DNA of 64,000 nt from Fibrobacter sp. UWT2 (GCF_900142545.1 NZ_FRBF01000005.1:1-64000); one strand, 5' to 3'. Positions 1-8,610 are shown, counted from the stretch's first letter. Translations and numbers: made by a program. The notes: generated by a model not told the origin, from the letters alone.

Positions 1-70
1 TGGGCATCATACCTTCTTTGTGCAGGTCTAGGACCCTCTGCCATTCCTCTTCTGTGTGTATTTTTGTCAT
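1..70 (-). CDS. N-terminus of a probable IS3-type transposase OrfA (partial)
   Basis: Twenty-three codons are visible from an ATG at 70, reading MTKIHTEEEWQRVLDLHKEG and onward to the edge. An AGAGG ribosome-binding site lies 7 bases upstream. Small OrfA proteins of IS3 elements start in a similar way, with a charged segment followed by a helix-turn-helix that would lie outside the window. The adjacent IS-like terminal sequence supports this. A different helix-turn-helix protein cannot be excluded from so few residues. Confidence 0.4.
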   Translation of the reverse strand, partial: MTKIHTEEEWQRVLDLHKEGMMP

Positions 71-112
71 GCAAACCTCTAAAGTTGTGTCCAACTTTTG
101 GGGTTTACGTCA
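1..112. mobile_element. End of an IS3-family (IS150-like) insertion sequence, cut by window edge
   Basis: On the minus strand the sequence reads TGACGTAAACCCCAAAAGTT then GGACAC before a short ORF. TG followed by CCCCAAAAGTTGGACA is the usual look of IS150-group terminal repeats, and the ORF just inside resembles an OrfA N-terminus. The outer end is placed at about 112, where TGACG begins. The rest of the element lies outside the window, so the second terminal repeat and target duplication cannot be seen. The assignment is pattern recognition, not a database match. Confidence 0.5.
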
Positions 113-204
113 CGCCTAGGTGGCTCCGCCCCCTAAAACCCCCGCAACGCCCCGGCGCTCCTGCCTTCACAAATGTAGGTAAGAGGGTTTCAATTTTTAA
201 TACT

Positions 205-1053
205 CTATAACTCAAAGCGTTCTTTCAAAGTCTTGCCATCAGATTTCCATTCCGTTTTGCCATTGCAACTGCCTCCAATGACAAATTCGGCCGCAGGAGA
301 CAATTTTTCAAAAGGAACATCTTCTTGGAGAAAGTATTTTCCTTTTACTTTCTTGATTTTACCTTTGTCTTTGTACTCTTGGCGGAGCTTTTCAATGCTC
401 CTACCATTGGCAGGATTGTCCAAGCGAACTTCCGAACCTGCCTTGACAATTACAGAACCATCATTGGTATTAAACAATCCATTCGCCTTTATTCCACCAC
501 GAGTTGCTTCAACTGGGATAAAAGAAGAATCAACTTTATCTGAGCAGGTGTTAGAAGGTTCAATGTTATAATCAAATACGGCTAGCCAAAAGACCATTTC
601 CTCAAAGGTATCTTTTGCTTGAGAGAATCTTGTTAATTTCTTCTCGTCCTCGTTAAGTTTTTGTTTGTTTTGAAGTTTATAGTAATCTGTGTTCTGTTCG
701 CAAATTCTTTTTAAACAAACAATGGCATATGTTTCTAAATCATTTATTATTGGTAACCAAGAATCTCTTTCCGTAAATATAAACATAATTGCTACAGACC
801 AACGAAATATTTCTTGTCGATCATGCGTTTGTAATCTGCCGATTCCATTTCCAGTCTGACCAACATAAACCTTTGTTCGTTTTTCATCAAAAAGAAAATA
901 TATTCCTAATTTGTTTCCCTTTAGTCCAGATGCTTCTGACAAACAGTTACGAGGGATAATGTATGCTTTAAACGGAGCTCTTGCTTCACTAACTATGCGA
1001 ATGCCATTAGGATTGTCCACCCTAATTTGAAGGAATCGTTCTTTTTTTTCCAT
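205..1053 (-). CDS. GIY-YIG nuclease-like protein with DUF4357 C-terminal domain
   Basis: This 282-residue protein has a GIY-YIG fold core at about residues 48-115: GIYFLF, then VYVGQT, an Arg/His segment (RLQTHDRQ) and a Glu in LETYAI that matches the usual metal-binding Glu. The last ~90 residues, from GLFNTNDGSVIV to the end, resemble DUF4357, which often follows GIY-YIG or restriction-type domains. Members are presumed DNA-acting enzymes, but substrates are mostly unknown. The start is supported by a GCGAGG site 7 bases upstream. Its base composition is AT-rich compared with the housekeeping genes downstream, and it sits beside an IS end, so recent acquisition is likely. No methyltransferase or other restriction partner is visible. 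Confidence 0.75.
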   Translation of the reverse strand: MEKKERFLQIRVDNPNGIRIVSEARAPFKAYIIPRNCLSEASGLKGNKLGIYFLFDEKRTKVYVGQTGNGIGRLQTHDRQEIFRWSVAIMFIFTERDSWLPIINDLETYAIVCLKRICEQNTDYYKLQNKQKLNEDEKKLTRFSQAKDTFEEMVFWLAVFDYNIEPSNTCSDKVDSSFIPVEATRGGIKANGLFNTNDGSVIVKAGSEVRLDNPANGRSIEKLRQEYKDKGKIKKVKGKYFLQEDVPFEKLSPAAEFVIGGSCNGKTEWKSDGKTLKERFEL

Positions 1054-1151
1054 ATAAACCTCGCAATGATAGGACTTTCTACTAAAATACCTTATTTTGA
1101 GGCTTCATGCAGGTATATTTCTAGAAAATGCTCATTTTTTCAAGAAATAGC

Positions 1152-2564
1152 CTATTCTTCAATGTTCCTTACGCAGCGAATAGCAAGAACATCGCGTGAA
1201 CTAGAACGGTAAATCAGACAATCATCACTATAATAACTAAAACTCCAGAAATGATGGCAACCTTCGAGCCAGAACAAAGCCAATTTCCCAGAGCAATTGC
1301 GAATAGAACTAGTCGGTGTAATGCAAAGTCCAAAACGGTCTATCCCCATTGGTGCACTTTTAATGGAATTCTTTAAGGATTCCTTAAATTTAGATTCGTC
1401 TAGATTTTTGTAATAATCAGTGCAGGGCAACCAACCTGAGGTACTTTTGGCAACAGTTCCAAAAGTGTTTTTGCTGTGAATTTGGCAAAAATTTCTTAAT
1501 TCTTCAACATCCAAAGATGATGGAATACGCCAACCTTCTGGAATACATTCTAATGCGTCCTTTGGATTATAAGTCGCTTTACCCTTAAATTTCAGATCTT
1601 CTGCAAACCACTCCTGATTTCCAATTATGACAGTTCGATACACGCGACCATCTCTTTGATCGGTATATGCTCCAAAGGACGGATTCCACGGAACAGATTC
1701 TTCCTTACTCGGGGGAACAGAAAAACTTGGCTTGGGAGGAGAATATATTTTTGAATAGGGAAATGTATTGTCTACAATAGAATCTTCTCTTATGCATCGA
1801 ATGGCAAAATAAGAGTCTTGCGTCAAAGATTCATTAGTGAGAAAATCTTCCTCGTGCAGGATCTCAATAGGATATTCATTTCTATGTATATGAGAAATTT
1901 TCCATGATAATGCCGAAGATCCTCCTGTAGACGTCCAATAGTGAGCACTTCGTCCTATGGCACGCCCAAGATCCTCCCAAATGAGATCTGGATTTTCTTT
2001 GTGTCTTTTTTCATAATAAAAAAAGCCCGACGGCAAAGCGCAAAAACCAAAAGAATCCGTTCCGCCGCATCCGTAGTACTTGTCTTTTTCCCAAAATGTT
2101 TTGCTTTTCAAAGCTATAGCGGTTTTGCCATCGCCTTGTGTTTCCAAAAACTTGGCTAATTGCAAGAAATCCCGGTTTGTCGGAATCCTCCATCCTTTTG
2201 GAGCAAGTTTCTGGACGTCAGATGTCCAACGGTACAGACAACCAAATTTTGACCATATATTATCGGTCAATCCTAATTTCTTATGAAGCCTCCATATCTT
2301 GGTTATATCATCGATTTCGTATGGTAAGGGACGATAAATATGTTCTGCCATTGTTACATAGTCAAAATATGGAGGCAAAGAACAATCTGCATCTTTTTCT
2401 GGCTTATAGCGAAGATTTTCTGCCATCCAAATTTGATTGCCTATTTTAACAGTCTTGTAGACATTTCCATCACGCTCGTCAACAAATTCGTTTGGAGAAC
2501 AATTCTTTATAAGATGGTTTATAGAAGTATTTTCTCGATTTTGCTTTTTGGTCACTATAGGCAT
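1152..2564 (-). CDS. Two-domain FISUMP (Fibrobacter major paralogous domain) protein
   Basis: The 470-residue product contains two copies of the FISUMP domain (TIGR02145), at about 27-255 and 300-470. Each begins with a D-x-RDG-x-VY-[KR]TV-IGNQ-W-AE-L signature, has a GWRIP motif in the middle, and ends with an AIRC(I/V)R motif. The domain is abundant in Fibrobacter and its function is unknown. The start is ATG at 2564 (MPIVTKKQ) because AGAGG lies just upstream; an upstream in-frame ATG at 2717 would add 51 unlikely residues and has no good ribosome-binding site. Unlike most FISUMP proteins there is no signal peptide or lipobox, which suggests a cytoplasmic form or a displaced N-terminus. 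It lies in the AT-rich accessory segment. Confidence 0.8.
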   Translation of the reverse strand: MPIVTKKQNRENTSINHLIKNCSPNEFVDERDGNVYKTVKIGNQIWMAENLRYKPEKDADCSLPPYFDYVTMAEHIYRPLPYEIDDITKIWRLHKKLGLTDNIWSKFGCLYRWTSDVQKLAPKGWRIPTNRDFLQLAKFLETQGDGKTAIALKSKTFWEKDKYYGCGGTDSFGFCALPSGFFYYEKRHKENPDLIWEDLGRAIGRSAHYWTSTGGSSALSWKISHIHRNEYPIEILHEEDFLTNESLTQDSYFAIRCIREDSIVDNTFPYSKIYSPPKPSFSVPPSKEESVPWNPSFGAYTDQRDGRVYRTVIIGNQEWFAEDLKFKGKATYNPKDALECIPEGWRIPSSLDVEELRNFCQIHSKNTFGTVAKSTSGWLPCTDYYKNLDESKFKESLKNSIKSAPMGIDRFGLCITPTSSIRNCSGKLALFWLEGCHHFWSFSYYSDDCLIYRSSSRDVLAIRCVRNIEE

Positions 2565-2655
2565 TTTGTACCTCTTGGCAACTGTATGTAAATATACATT
2601 CAAGTGAATGCCAAAATTTGTCTTTCTTGTGATCAAGAATGAAAAGTTGAACAAA

Positions 2656-2687
2656 CGAGAGGGCAGGCTTTGCCTACCCCCCTCCTT
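2656..2687. other. Imperfect GC-rich hairpin between divergent genes
   Basis: GGGCAGGC and GCCTACCC form an eight-base stem with one mismatch around a TTT loop. It lies between the FISUMP gene and the KilA-N promoter. It has no clean T-tract, so its role is unclear. Confidence 0.3.
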
Positions 2688-2706
2688 AAAATTTCTCAAA
2701 AATCTC

Positions 2707-2735
2707 TTGACATCCAATTTTGGAGGAATTATATT
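2707..2735 (+). promoter_or_regulatory. Near-consensus sigma70 promoter of the KilA-N gene
   Basis: TTGACA (2707-2712) and TATATT (2730-2735) are separated by exactly 17 bases. Transcription would start near 2742, leaving a leader of about 74 bases. Most genes in this window lack a -35 box this good, so the promoter looks unusually strong or foreign. Confidence 0.7.
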
Positions 2736-2815
2736 TATTAGTGCACAAACGTTCTAGTGCTCAAAATCTCAAACGTTGCGGTTTTACGCTTGTCCGCAGC
2801 AAAAAGGAGTAAAAG

Positions 2816-3625
2816 ATGAAACGAATAAACGTCATGAACCGAGAAATCAAAACAATGCTCGTTAACGGCGTCGATTATGTCTGCATTACTGATATTGCTC
2901 GGCAAAAGAATCCTGTGGAGCCTAAGGATGTTGTGAAAAATTGGATGAGGTCAAAAAATACAATAGAATACTTAGGTTTATGGGAAATGTTGAACAATCC
3001 CGACTTCAAAGGGGTCGAATTCGACCCCTTTTTAAAAGAAGCTGGCAGCCATTCGTTCACTATGAGCCCTTCTCGATGGATTGAAGAAACTGGTGCAATT
3101 GGACTCATTTCTAAAAATGGTGTAAACGGCGGGACTTTTGCACAATATGATATCGCCGTCAAATTTGCAAGTTGGGTTTCTGTCGAATTCGAATTGTACT
3201 TGGTTAAGGAGTTCCAACGCCTCAAGGCTGCGGAACAGGCCCAATTAGGATGGTCATTACGTCGTGAACTCTCAAAAATCAACTACCATATCCATACGGA
3301 CGCCATCAAGCAGAATTTGATTCCGGCTACACTTACAAAACAACAGATGAGCATGGTTTACGCAAACGAAGCCGATGTTCTAAATGTTGCGTTATTCGGA
3401 TTTACTGCCAAGGAATGGCGCGATGCACACGCCGATTTGCAGGGCAATGTCCGCGACTATGCGACGGTAAATCAGCTTATATGCCTTTCGAATATGGAAT
3501 CGCTGAATTCCGTCCTGATTAAGGAAGGCTTGCCGCAGCCAGAACGATTGCAAAAGCTGAACCAGATTGCGATTTCGCAGATGACAGTACTAGAATCCAT
3601 CGGAGAGAACAAACTACTAAAATAA
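2816..3625 (+). CDS. KilA-N domain DNA-binding protein
   Basis: The 269-residue protein has a KilA-N domain over roughly residues 10-145: YVCITDIAR near the start, a WMRSKNTIEYLGLWE segment, and the typical YDIAVKFASWVSVEFELYL...EFQRLK helix. KilA-N is a DNA-binding module found mainly in phage and mobile-element proteins. The C-terminal half has no recognised fold. An AAGGAG ribosome-binding site precedes the ATG, and a strong promoter lies about 80-110 bases upstream. A hairpin directly follows the stop codon. With the IS end, the GIY-YIG protein and AT-rich composition nearby, the gene is best read as part of an acquired segment. Its role (phage anti-repressor, regulator or defence) cannot be decided from sequence. 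Confidence 0.85.
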   Translation: MKRINVMNREIKTMLVNGVDYVCITDIARQKNPVEPKDVVKNWMRSKNTIEYLGLWEMLNNPDFKGVEFDPFLKEAGSHSFTMSPSRWIEETGAIGLISKNGVNGGTFAQYDIAVKFASWVSVEFELYLVKEFQRLKAAEQAQLGWSLRRELSKINYHIHTDAIKQNLIPATLTKQQMSMVYANEADVLNVALFGFTAKEWRDAHADLQGNVRDYATVNQLICLSNMESLNSVLIKEGLPQPERLQKLNQIAISQMTVLESIGENKLLK

Positions 3626-3626
3626 G

Positions 3627-3651
3627 AGGTGGTCAAAAATTTTGACCACCT
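3627..3651. terminator. Perfect 12-bp palindrome between convergent genes
   Basis: AGGTGGTCAAAA and TTTTGACCACCT face each other around one base, directly after the KilA-N stop codon and 17 bases from the end of the GH43 gene on the other strand. It lacks a long T-tract, but its position between convergent genes suggests bidirectional termination. Confidence 0.6.
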
Positions 3652-3668
3652 TGCCAAACGGATAACCC

Positions 3669-5663
3669 TTAGAACATCACCCGGTAGCGAATCTGCTTTT
3701 CGTAGTGTCGGCCCTTGAGGTCGCGGTAGCCCTTGCGAGCAGGCACCATCGTATTGTCAGGGCGGACTGCACGCGGGGCAATCGCGGTCGTTCCGCTGCT
3801 GGAACTTTCCGGCGCAATCTCGCTGGAGCTGGAAATCGGGTCGCCACATGGTTCCTGGACACAGACAACCTGCATTGGTTCAAAGATGAGATTTCCGAGA
3901 ATTGCCTCGCCGGAAATTCCCGATGCCATCAGGTACAGGTCCTTGATGCCGCGCAGACCCATGTCGCCCGAGCATTTCGCCACAGACCAGCCGCCCCCCA
4001 TGAGAGAACTATTTGACAGGTCGCATGTGAAAAGCGCGGTCCCGTCCTTCTTGCCGTCGCGAATCACGATCTTTCCCGAATAGGCATTTTTCACCTGAAG
4101 GAAAACATTGCCGATATCCTTGAGCGAATCAAGCACCACGTTCTCGAAAATTGCGTAGCCGCCGTCCTTGATGGCGAACTCATCATCTGCCGTCAATCGT
4201 ACGCGGATGCCGTTGTCAAACCCGTTTGCCGGAATCGTATCGCGAATCACACGCAAAAAGTCAATGCGGTCCAGTTCTGCAAAATTGCCGTTCGGCGAAG
4301 GCTCCAGTTCAATGAAGTTGCCACCGCGCTTGAGTTTCGCAGGCACCATCACCACGGACTTTTCGGGGAAAGTGCCCCAGGAACCCGTAGGCGGGAGCGT
4401 CACCGTCTGCGACTTGCCATTCACCGTCACCTTGTGCGTCGCGGCCGCATCGCCACCATTGGCGTAGCGGTAACGCAGCAGGTAGTTACCTGCCTGCATG
4501 ATGTTCATCGGCAGGCGAATCTTAGAGCCCGCGGTATTTACGTAGGCAAGGTATTCCCCATTCGAGGCCGTATTGCTCCGCGTAATCGCGAGGTCGCCCG
4601 ACACCGCACGCGTGAGCGCACCATGTTCAACTTCGGCACTCAAATAACGCCCGAGGAAGGGCTGTCCCATCTCAGCCCAGTTATCCTCGGTGAAGACAAC
4701 GTCACGTATATGAATGTGATTGTACTTGTCTCCGTTCAAGTCGTAGTAGTGGTGCACAAAACGCACGCGGTTCAGGTCCTGGAATGCCTCGCCACCGCCC
4801 GGGCCTACGTAGCGCCCGTAGCGTTCCAAGAGAATCGTGCCGCCGCCGTTCGCCATGGTATAACCGGCACGGTCCTTGTACGGTCCGGTTACTTTGTCTG
4901 CACGGCCGTAAGCCGTCTTGTACGTTGTCTGCTCGATGTTTGCGCCCTGCTGGCAGCACTTGTCCCATGCGGTAAACAAGAAATACTGCCCGCCATGCTC
5001 AATCAGGCTCGGGCCTTCTTCGGCGCCGCCGCTCGCGCTGCTGGTACGGCGCGCAATGTTGTAGACCGTCTTGTCGTCGCTCGCCTGCAAACCCGTTTTC
5101 GCATCGAGCTTGATCAGCTGAATGCCAAGCCCGAAGGAACCGAAAGCCATCCAGTAATTGCCTTCGGTGTCACGCACCACGTCGGCATCGATGGCATTGT
5201 ATTTGTCTGTTCCGTCCTTGGTATGGAAAACGTGACCGTGGTCCTTCCAGCCGTAGCCCGTTGTTCCCGGCATAATCGAAGTCGTCGCCTGGTAGCCAAT
5301 AGCCTAATTGCGCTTGCCGAATTCCGACACGCAGTAGTAAACGCGGTACTCGCCGTTCATGTAAAAAATATCCGGAGCCCAGATGCCCTCGGTCTTGGGC
5401 GCGTAGGTGTAGGCCCACTGCGGAACCCCGCTCACTGTAGAACGATGGTCCTTCCACGTGTAAGCGTCTTCGCTTGTCCACAGTTGCAGATTGTTATTCG
5501 TGCTCATGAGGGCGTAGCCGTCCTCAAACCGTACCATACTCGGGTCATGCCCCGGCTGCAAATTGTCCTTCGCGTACCAATCGGCCGCGAAGGACGTTGC
5601 AACACCAAGCGACGCTCCCAATAGCGCCACGAAACCAAAAGATTTTCCCAGGCCCATAACCAT
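3669..5663 (-). pseudogene. GH43 arabinan endo-1,5-alpha-arabinosidase-like gene interrupted by an amber codon
   Basis: Two open segments (5663-5304 and 5303-3669) share one frame and are separated by a single TAG at 5306-5304. Together they encode about 664 residues: a signal peptide, a GH43 catalytic domain, a CBM6-like module (GEYLAYVNTAGSKIRLPMNI region), a second beta-sandwich module, a Ser-rich linker, and a basic tail with DLKGRHYEKQIRYR like the basic terminal domain of Fibrobacter enzymes. The GH43 Asp (HDPSMV), the Asp in WAPDIFY and the Glu in EEGPSL are all present. The stop replaces the Ser usual in the SxFGxxxSxIGLAT motif (here FGKRN-stop-AIGYQAT), as a TCG-to-TAG change would. 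The enzyme would be cut after ~119 residues unless the codon is read through or is a sequencing error. Confidence 0.85.
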
Positions 5664-5693
5664 TATAAACTCCCTGACGACACGTCTAATCTA

Positions 5694-5722
5694 AATATAT
5701 CTTTAAATCCTCCAAAAGTCAA
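5694..5722 (-). promoter_or_regulatory. Promoter of the GH43 gene
   Basis: On the minus strand TTGACT (5722-5717) and TATATT (5699-5694) are 17 bases apart. The predicted start is near 5687, giving a leader of about 24 bases that contains GGGAG before the ATG at 5663. The promoter looks intact although the gene is interrupted. Confidence 0.65.
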
Positions 5723-5824
5723 TATATTTTTTATTAAAAAGTCCACACTTTTAGTATGTTAAAACAGAATTATGCAGATTTTATCAAAATTTCAAAATAA
5801 AAAGTCTACACTTCGCGCGACTAC

Positions 5825-5861
5825 AAAAAAAGCCCACCCTGAAACAAGTTCAGGGCAGGCT
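5825..5861 (-). terminator. Rho-independent terminator of mdh
   Basis: Read on the minus strand, AGCCTGCCCTGAA pairs with TTCAGGGTGGGCT around CTTGT and is followed by seven T residues. It ends the mdh transcript about 135-170 bases past the stop codon, so the structured repeat lies inside the mdh 3' untranslated region. Confidence 0.85.
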
Positions 5862-5873
5862 CTTCAAGTCCAA

Positions 5874-5994
5874 TACAATTGGGCGCGAGCGCTACTGAAG
5901 ATTACGTGTGAGCAACAAACGCCTCGTATTAACGAGGCGTGGTTGCGAGAGTGAGCGCTTTGGGTACGTACTTAGTACGATTGGGCGCGAACGG
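5874..5994. repeat. Dispersed structured element, copy A (mdh 3' region)
   Basis: This element directly abuts the mdh stop codon. Its core (5908-5950) is a two-part hairpin on the plus strand: GTGA, stem GCAAC, AA, stem ACGCCTCG, loop TATTAA, CGAGGCGT, G, GTTGC, GAGA. It is followed by GAGCGCTT, GGGTACGTAC and ATTGGGCGCGAACGGT. A second copy follows serA at about 32207-32315 with the same loops but different stems that still pair. A partial extra unit (ATTGGGCGCGAGCG) lies at about 5878-5891. Confidence 0.8.
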
Positions 5995-6969
<975 letters not shown>

Positions 6970-6977
6970 TTACGGAA

Positions 6978-7008
6978 CAAATATAGCACTTTTTCGTGTT
7001 TCAGACAA
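6978..7008 (-). promoter_or_regulatory. Probable mdh promoter, Bacteroidota-like
   Basis: TATATTTG (6985-6978) has a TTG (7008-7006) 20 bases upstream. This matches the TTTG/TAnnTTTG arrangement known from Bacteroidota. The predicted leader is about 35-40 bases and contains a good ribosome-binding site. Confidence 0.5.
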
Positions 7009-7060
7009 TGGAAAATCGCCCCTCGAAGCCGAAAAACGGAAAAAATAAGCTAGCCCTGCC

Positions 7061-7954
7061 CTAAAACAAGTCCAACGTGCTATCCAGGTAGATTTCTTCC
7101 CGAACTCGGAGCTGGAATTCGGATTTGACCATGTAAAAAAGCAAAAATTCCAGGATGACGGCACTGCCCAGGCTACGGCCCTCGATTTTGAAATGGCGGA
7201 ACCCTTGCGGGGCATAAACGTCTTGAATGTCCCCGATTCCGATAAACCCGGGATTTTTCATGGCGTCGGAAAACCGGTAGCCCCTTTGGGCGTTCGGAGA
7301 GGCACAAACGTGGTCCTCGCAGTTTTCGCCGAGGTTTTTCCGGCTCACATTCTCGTAGCAATTTTTCCGGTCGAGGCATCCGAACCAGCAGCATTCATTG
7401 CACAAGAATTCAACTTTTTGCTTTTGCTCAGCCGACAGAGCGTTCAGCTTGGCGAATTGCTTGTTGAGCCTGAAATCCGGCACCACGTAACGGAACTCGT
7501 CGCGATTCAGTTCCGCCTCAAACCGGGTAAAATCCGTCAGCACCTTCGTCGTGGACGACACGAAATAGAATCCCGGATACTTCGCCTTGAGGTAATCAAG
7601 CAACAGATCTGAATGTACGATTATACCGCTCGGGACATCGCCATTCTTCTCGAACAAGGCGCATAAATCGTTGCATTTCTTGTCAGCAAGATGCTCCTCC
7701 CGGAGAAGCGAATTGCTGAAGGTCAAGCGCGCCGAAATTCCGTATTCCTTCATGAGAGCAGCCACCTCATCGGGCTCCGCATCGCCAAATCCGACGCGGC
7801 CACCGCCCCACAGGCAATCGCTAGGCGCACCATAAATGGAACCAATTTCACTCCACTCGTAGAAGTATTCCCGATGCTCGCGGAATAGCGGCAAAAACGC
7901 CTTGTAAAGGTCGTAAAATTCAAACAGACCGGGAAGGTGGTAGAAAACGTTCAT
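7061..7954 (-). CDS. U32-peptidase-like protein with Cys-rich cluster, function unknown
   Basis: The 297-residue protein resembles the TIM-barrel of the U32 peptidase/collagenase-like group: it ends with GFRHFKIEGRSLGSA, and HFKIEGR is the U32 hallmark. A Cys-rich region at about 183-219 (FLCNECCWFGC, NCYE, NCEDHVC) could bind an iron-sulfur cluster or zinc, as suggested for U32 proteins acting in RNA or cofactor hydroxylation. No signal peptide is present, so it should be cytoplasmic. The gene is divergent from the yfcE-like gene. A TATATT box ends 7 bases before the ATG, predicting a leaderless mRNA. The exact substrate is unknown, and no partner gene is adjacent. Confidence 0.55.
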   Translation of the reverse strand: MNVFYHLPGLFEFYDLYKAFLPLFREHREYFYEWSEIGSIYGAPSDCLWGGGRVGFGDAEPDEVAALMKEYGISARLTFSNSLLREEHLADKKCNDLCALFEKNGDVPSGIIVHSDLLLDYLKAKYPGFYFVSSTTKVLTDFTRFEAELNRDEFRYVVPDFRLNKQFAKLNALSAEQKQKVEFLCNECCWFGCLDRKNCYENVSRKNLGENCEDHVCASPNAQRGYRFSDAMKNPGFIGIGDIQDVYAPQGFRHFKIEGRSLGSAVILEFLLFYMVKSEFQLRVREEIYLDSTLDLF

Positions 7955-7961
7955 CGCTCCA

Positions 7962-7967
7962 AATATA
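7962..7967 (-). promoter_or_regulatory. Start-proximal TATATT box of the U32-like gene
   Basis: TATATTTGG lies with the hexamer ending 7 bases before the ATG at 7954, placing the predicted transcription start at or next to the start codon. Confidence 0.5.
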
Positions 7968-8001
7968 CCTATTTTGAATGAAATCTCCCCCGTTTTATAG
8001 C

Positions 8002-8007
8002 TATATT
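8002..8007 (+). promoter_or_regulatory. TATATT box upstream of the yfcE-like gene
   Basis: The hexamer ends 22 bases before the ATG at 8030, so a short leader of about 15 bases is expected. No clear ribosome-binding site is visible in that leader. Confidence 0.4.
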
Positions 8008-8029
8008 ATGGAAAACGGGATTTTCTTTT

Positions 8030-8602
8030 ATGCGTACTCTTGTTCTTTCTGATATTCATGGTTCCGCCTTCGCCTGCAAGATGGCGCTTTCTTACTTCGA
8101 CAAGCTCAAATGCGACCGCATTTTCCTTTTGGGCGACCTTCTTTATCACGGTCCCCGGAACCCGCTGCCCGGTGGACACGACCCGCAGGGAGTTGTCGAG
8201 CTCTTGAGCCCACTCAAGGACAAGATTACCGCCGTTCGCGGCAACTGTGACGCCGAAGTGGACCAGATGGTGCTGGGATTCCCCTGTCTCGCGGACTACG
8301 CCGAATTCGAGGAAAACGGACTGCGCCTGTTTTTGAGCCACGGTCACCTGTACGACCCGTACCTGTTCAGCCACTACAAGGCCGACGTGTACTTCTCCGG
8401 TCATACACACATCTTTACAGCCGAAAAGAACGCCGATGGCGTCTACTGCCTAAACCCAGGCTCCACGAGCCTGCCCAAAGGCGGAAACCCGCCTACCTTC
8501 GGACTCTACGAAACCTTCGGTGGCACCACTCCCCCGCGATTCAGCGTACACCACCTGGAAACCGGCAAGGAACTGGCTGCCGTAGAAATCGTTATTAAAT
8601 AA
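8030..8602 (+). CDS. yfcE: YfcE/MJ0936-type metallophosphodiesterase
   Basis: The 190-residue protein has all metal-binding motifs of the calcineurin-like YfcE family: SDIHGS at about 7-12, GDLLYHGPRN at 35-44, GNCDAE at 72-77, LSHGH at 103-107 and GHTH at 124-127. These coordinate two metals for phosphodiester hydrolysis; YfcE of E. coli acts on artificial phosphodiesters and its natural substrate is not settled. Length is normal and no signal peptide is present. It is divergent from the U32-like gene and followed by repeat hairpins rather than a partner gene. The ATG has no obvious Shine-Dalgarno site. Confidence 0.9.
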   Translation: MRTLVLSDIHGSAFACKMALSYFDKLKCDRIFLLGDLLYHGPRNPLPGGHDPQGVVELLSPLKDKITAVRGNCDAEVDQMVLGFPCLADYAEFEENGLRLFLSHGHLYDPYLFSHYKADVYFSGHTHIFTAEKNADGVYCLNPGSTSLPKGGNPPTFGLYETFGGTTPPRFSVHHLETGKELAAVEIVIK

Positions 8603-8610
8603 GTAGAAAT

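Larger units (their letters stand above)
5664..5994. other. 331-bp intergenic region between GH43 gene and mdh
   Basis: No gene is supported here. From right to left it holds the dispersed structured element behind mdh (about 5874-5994), the mdh terminator (5825-5861), an AT-rich stretch with two direct repeats of AAAAAGTC[CT]ACACTT (about 5736-5752 and 5799-5815), and the GH43 promoter (5694-5722). The short forward ORFs in this region overlap the repeat and have no ribosome-binding sites. Confidence 0.7.

Noticed and set aside
4434-5624. 396-residue plus-strand ORF across the GH43 amber codon
   Set aside because: Antisense of GH43. The GH43 reading on the other strand has all family motifs, so this ORF is not the gene.
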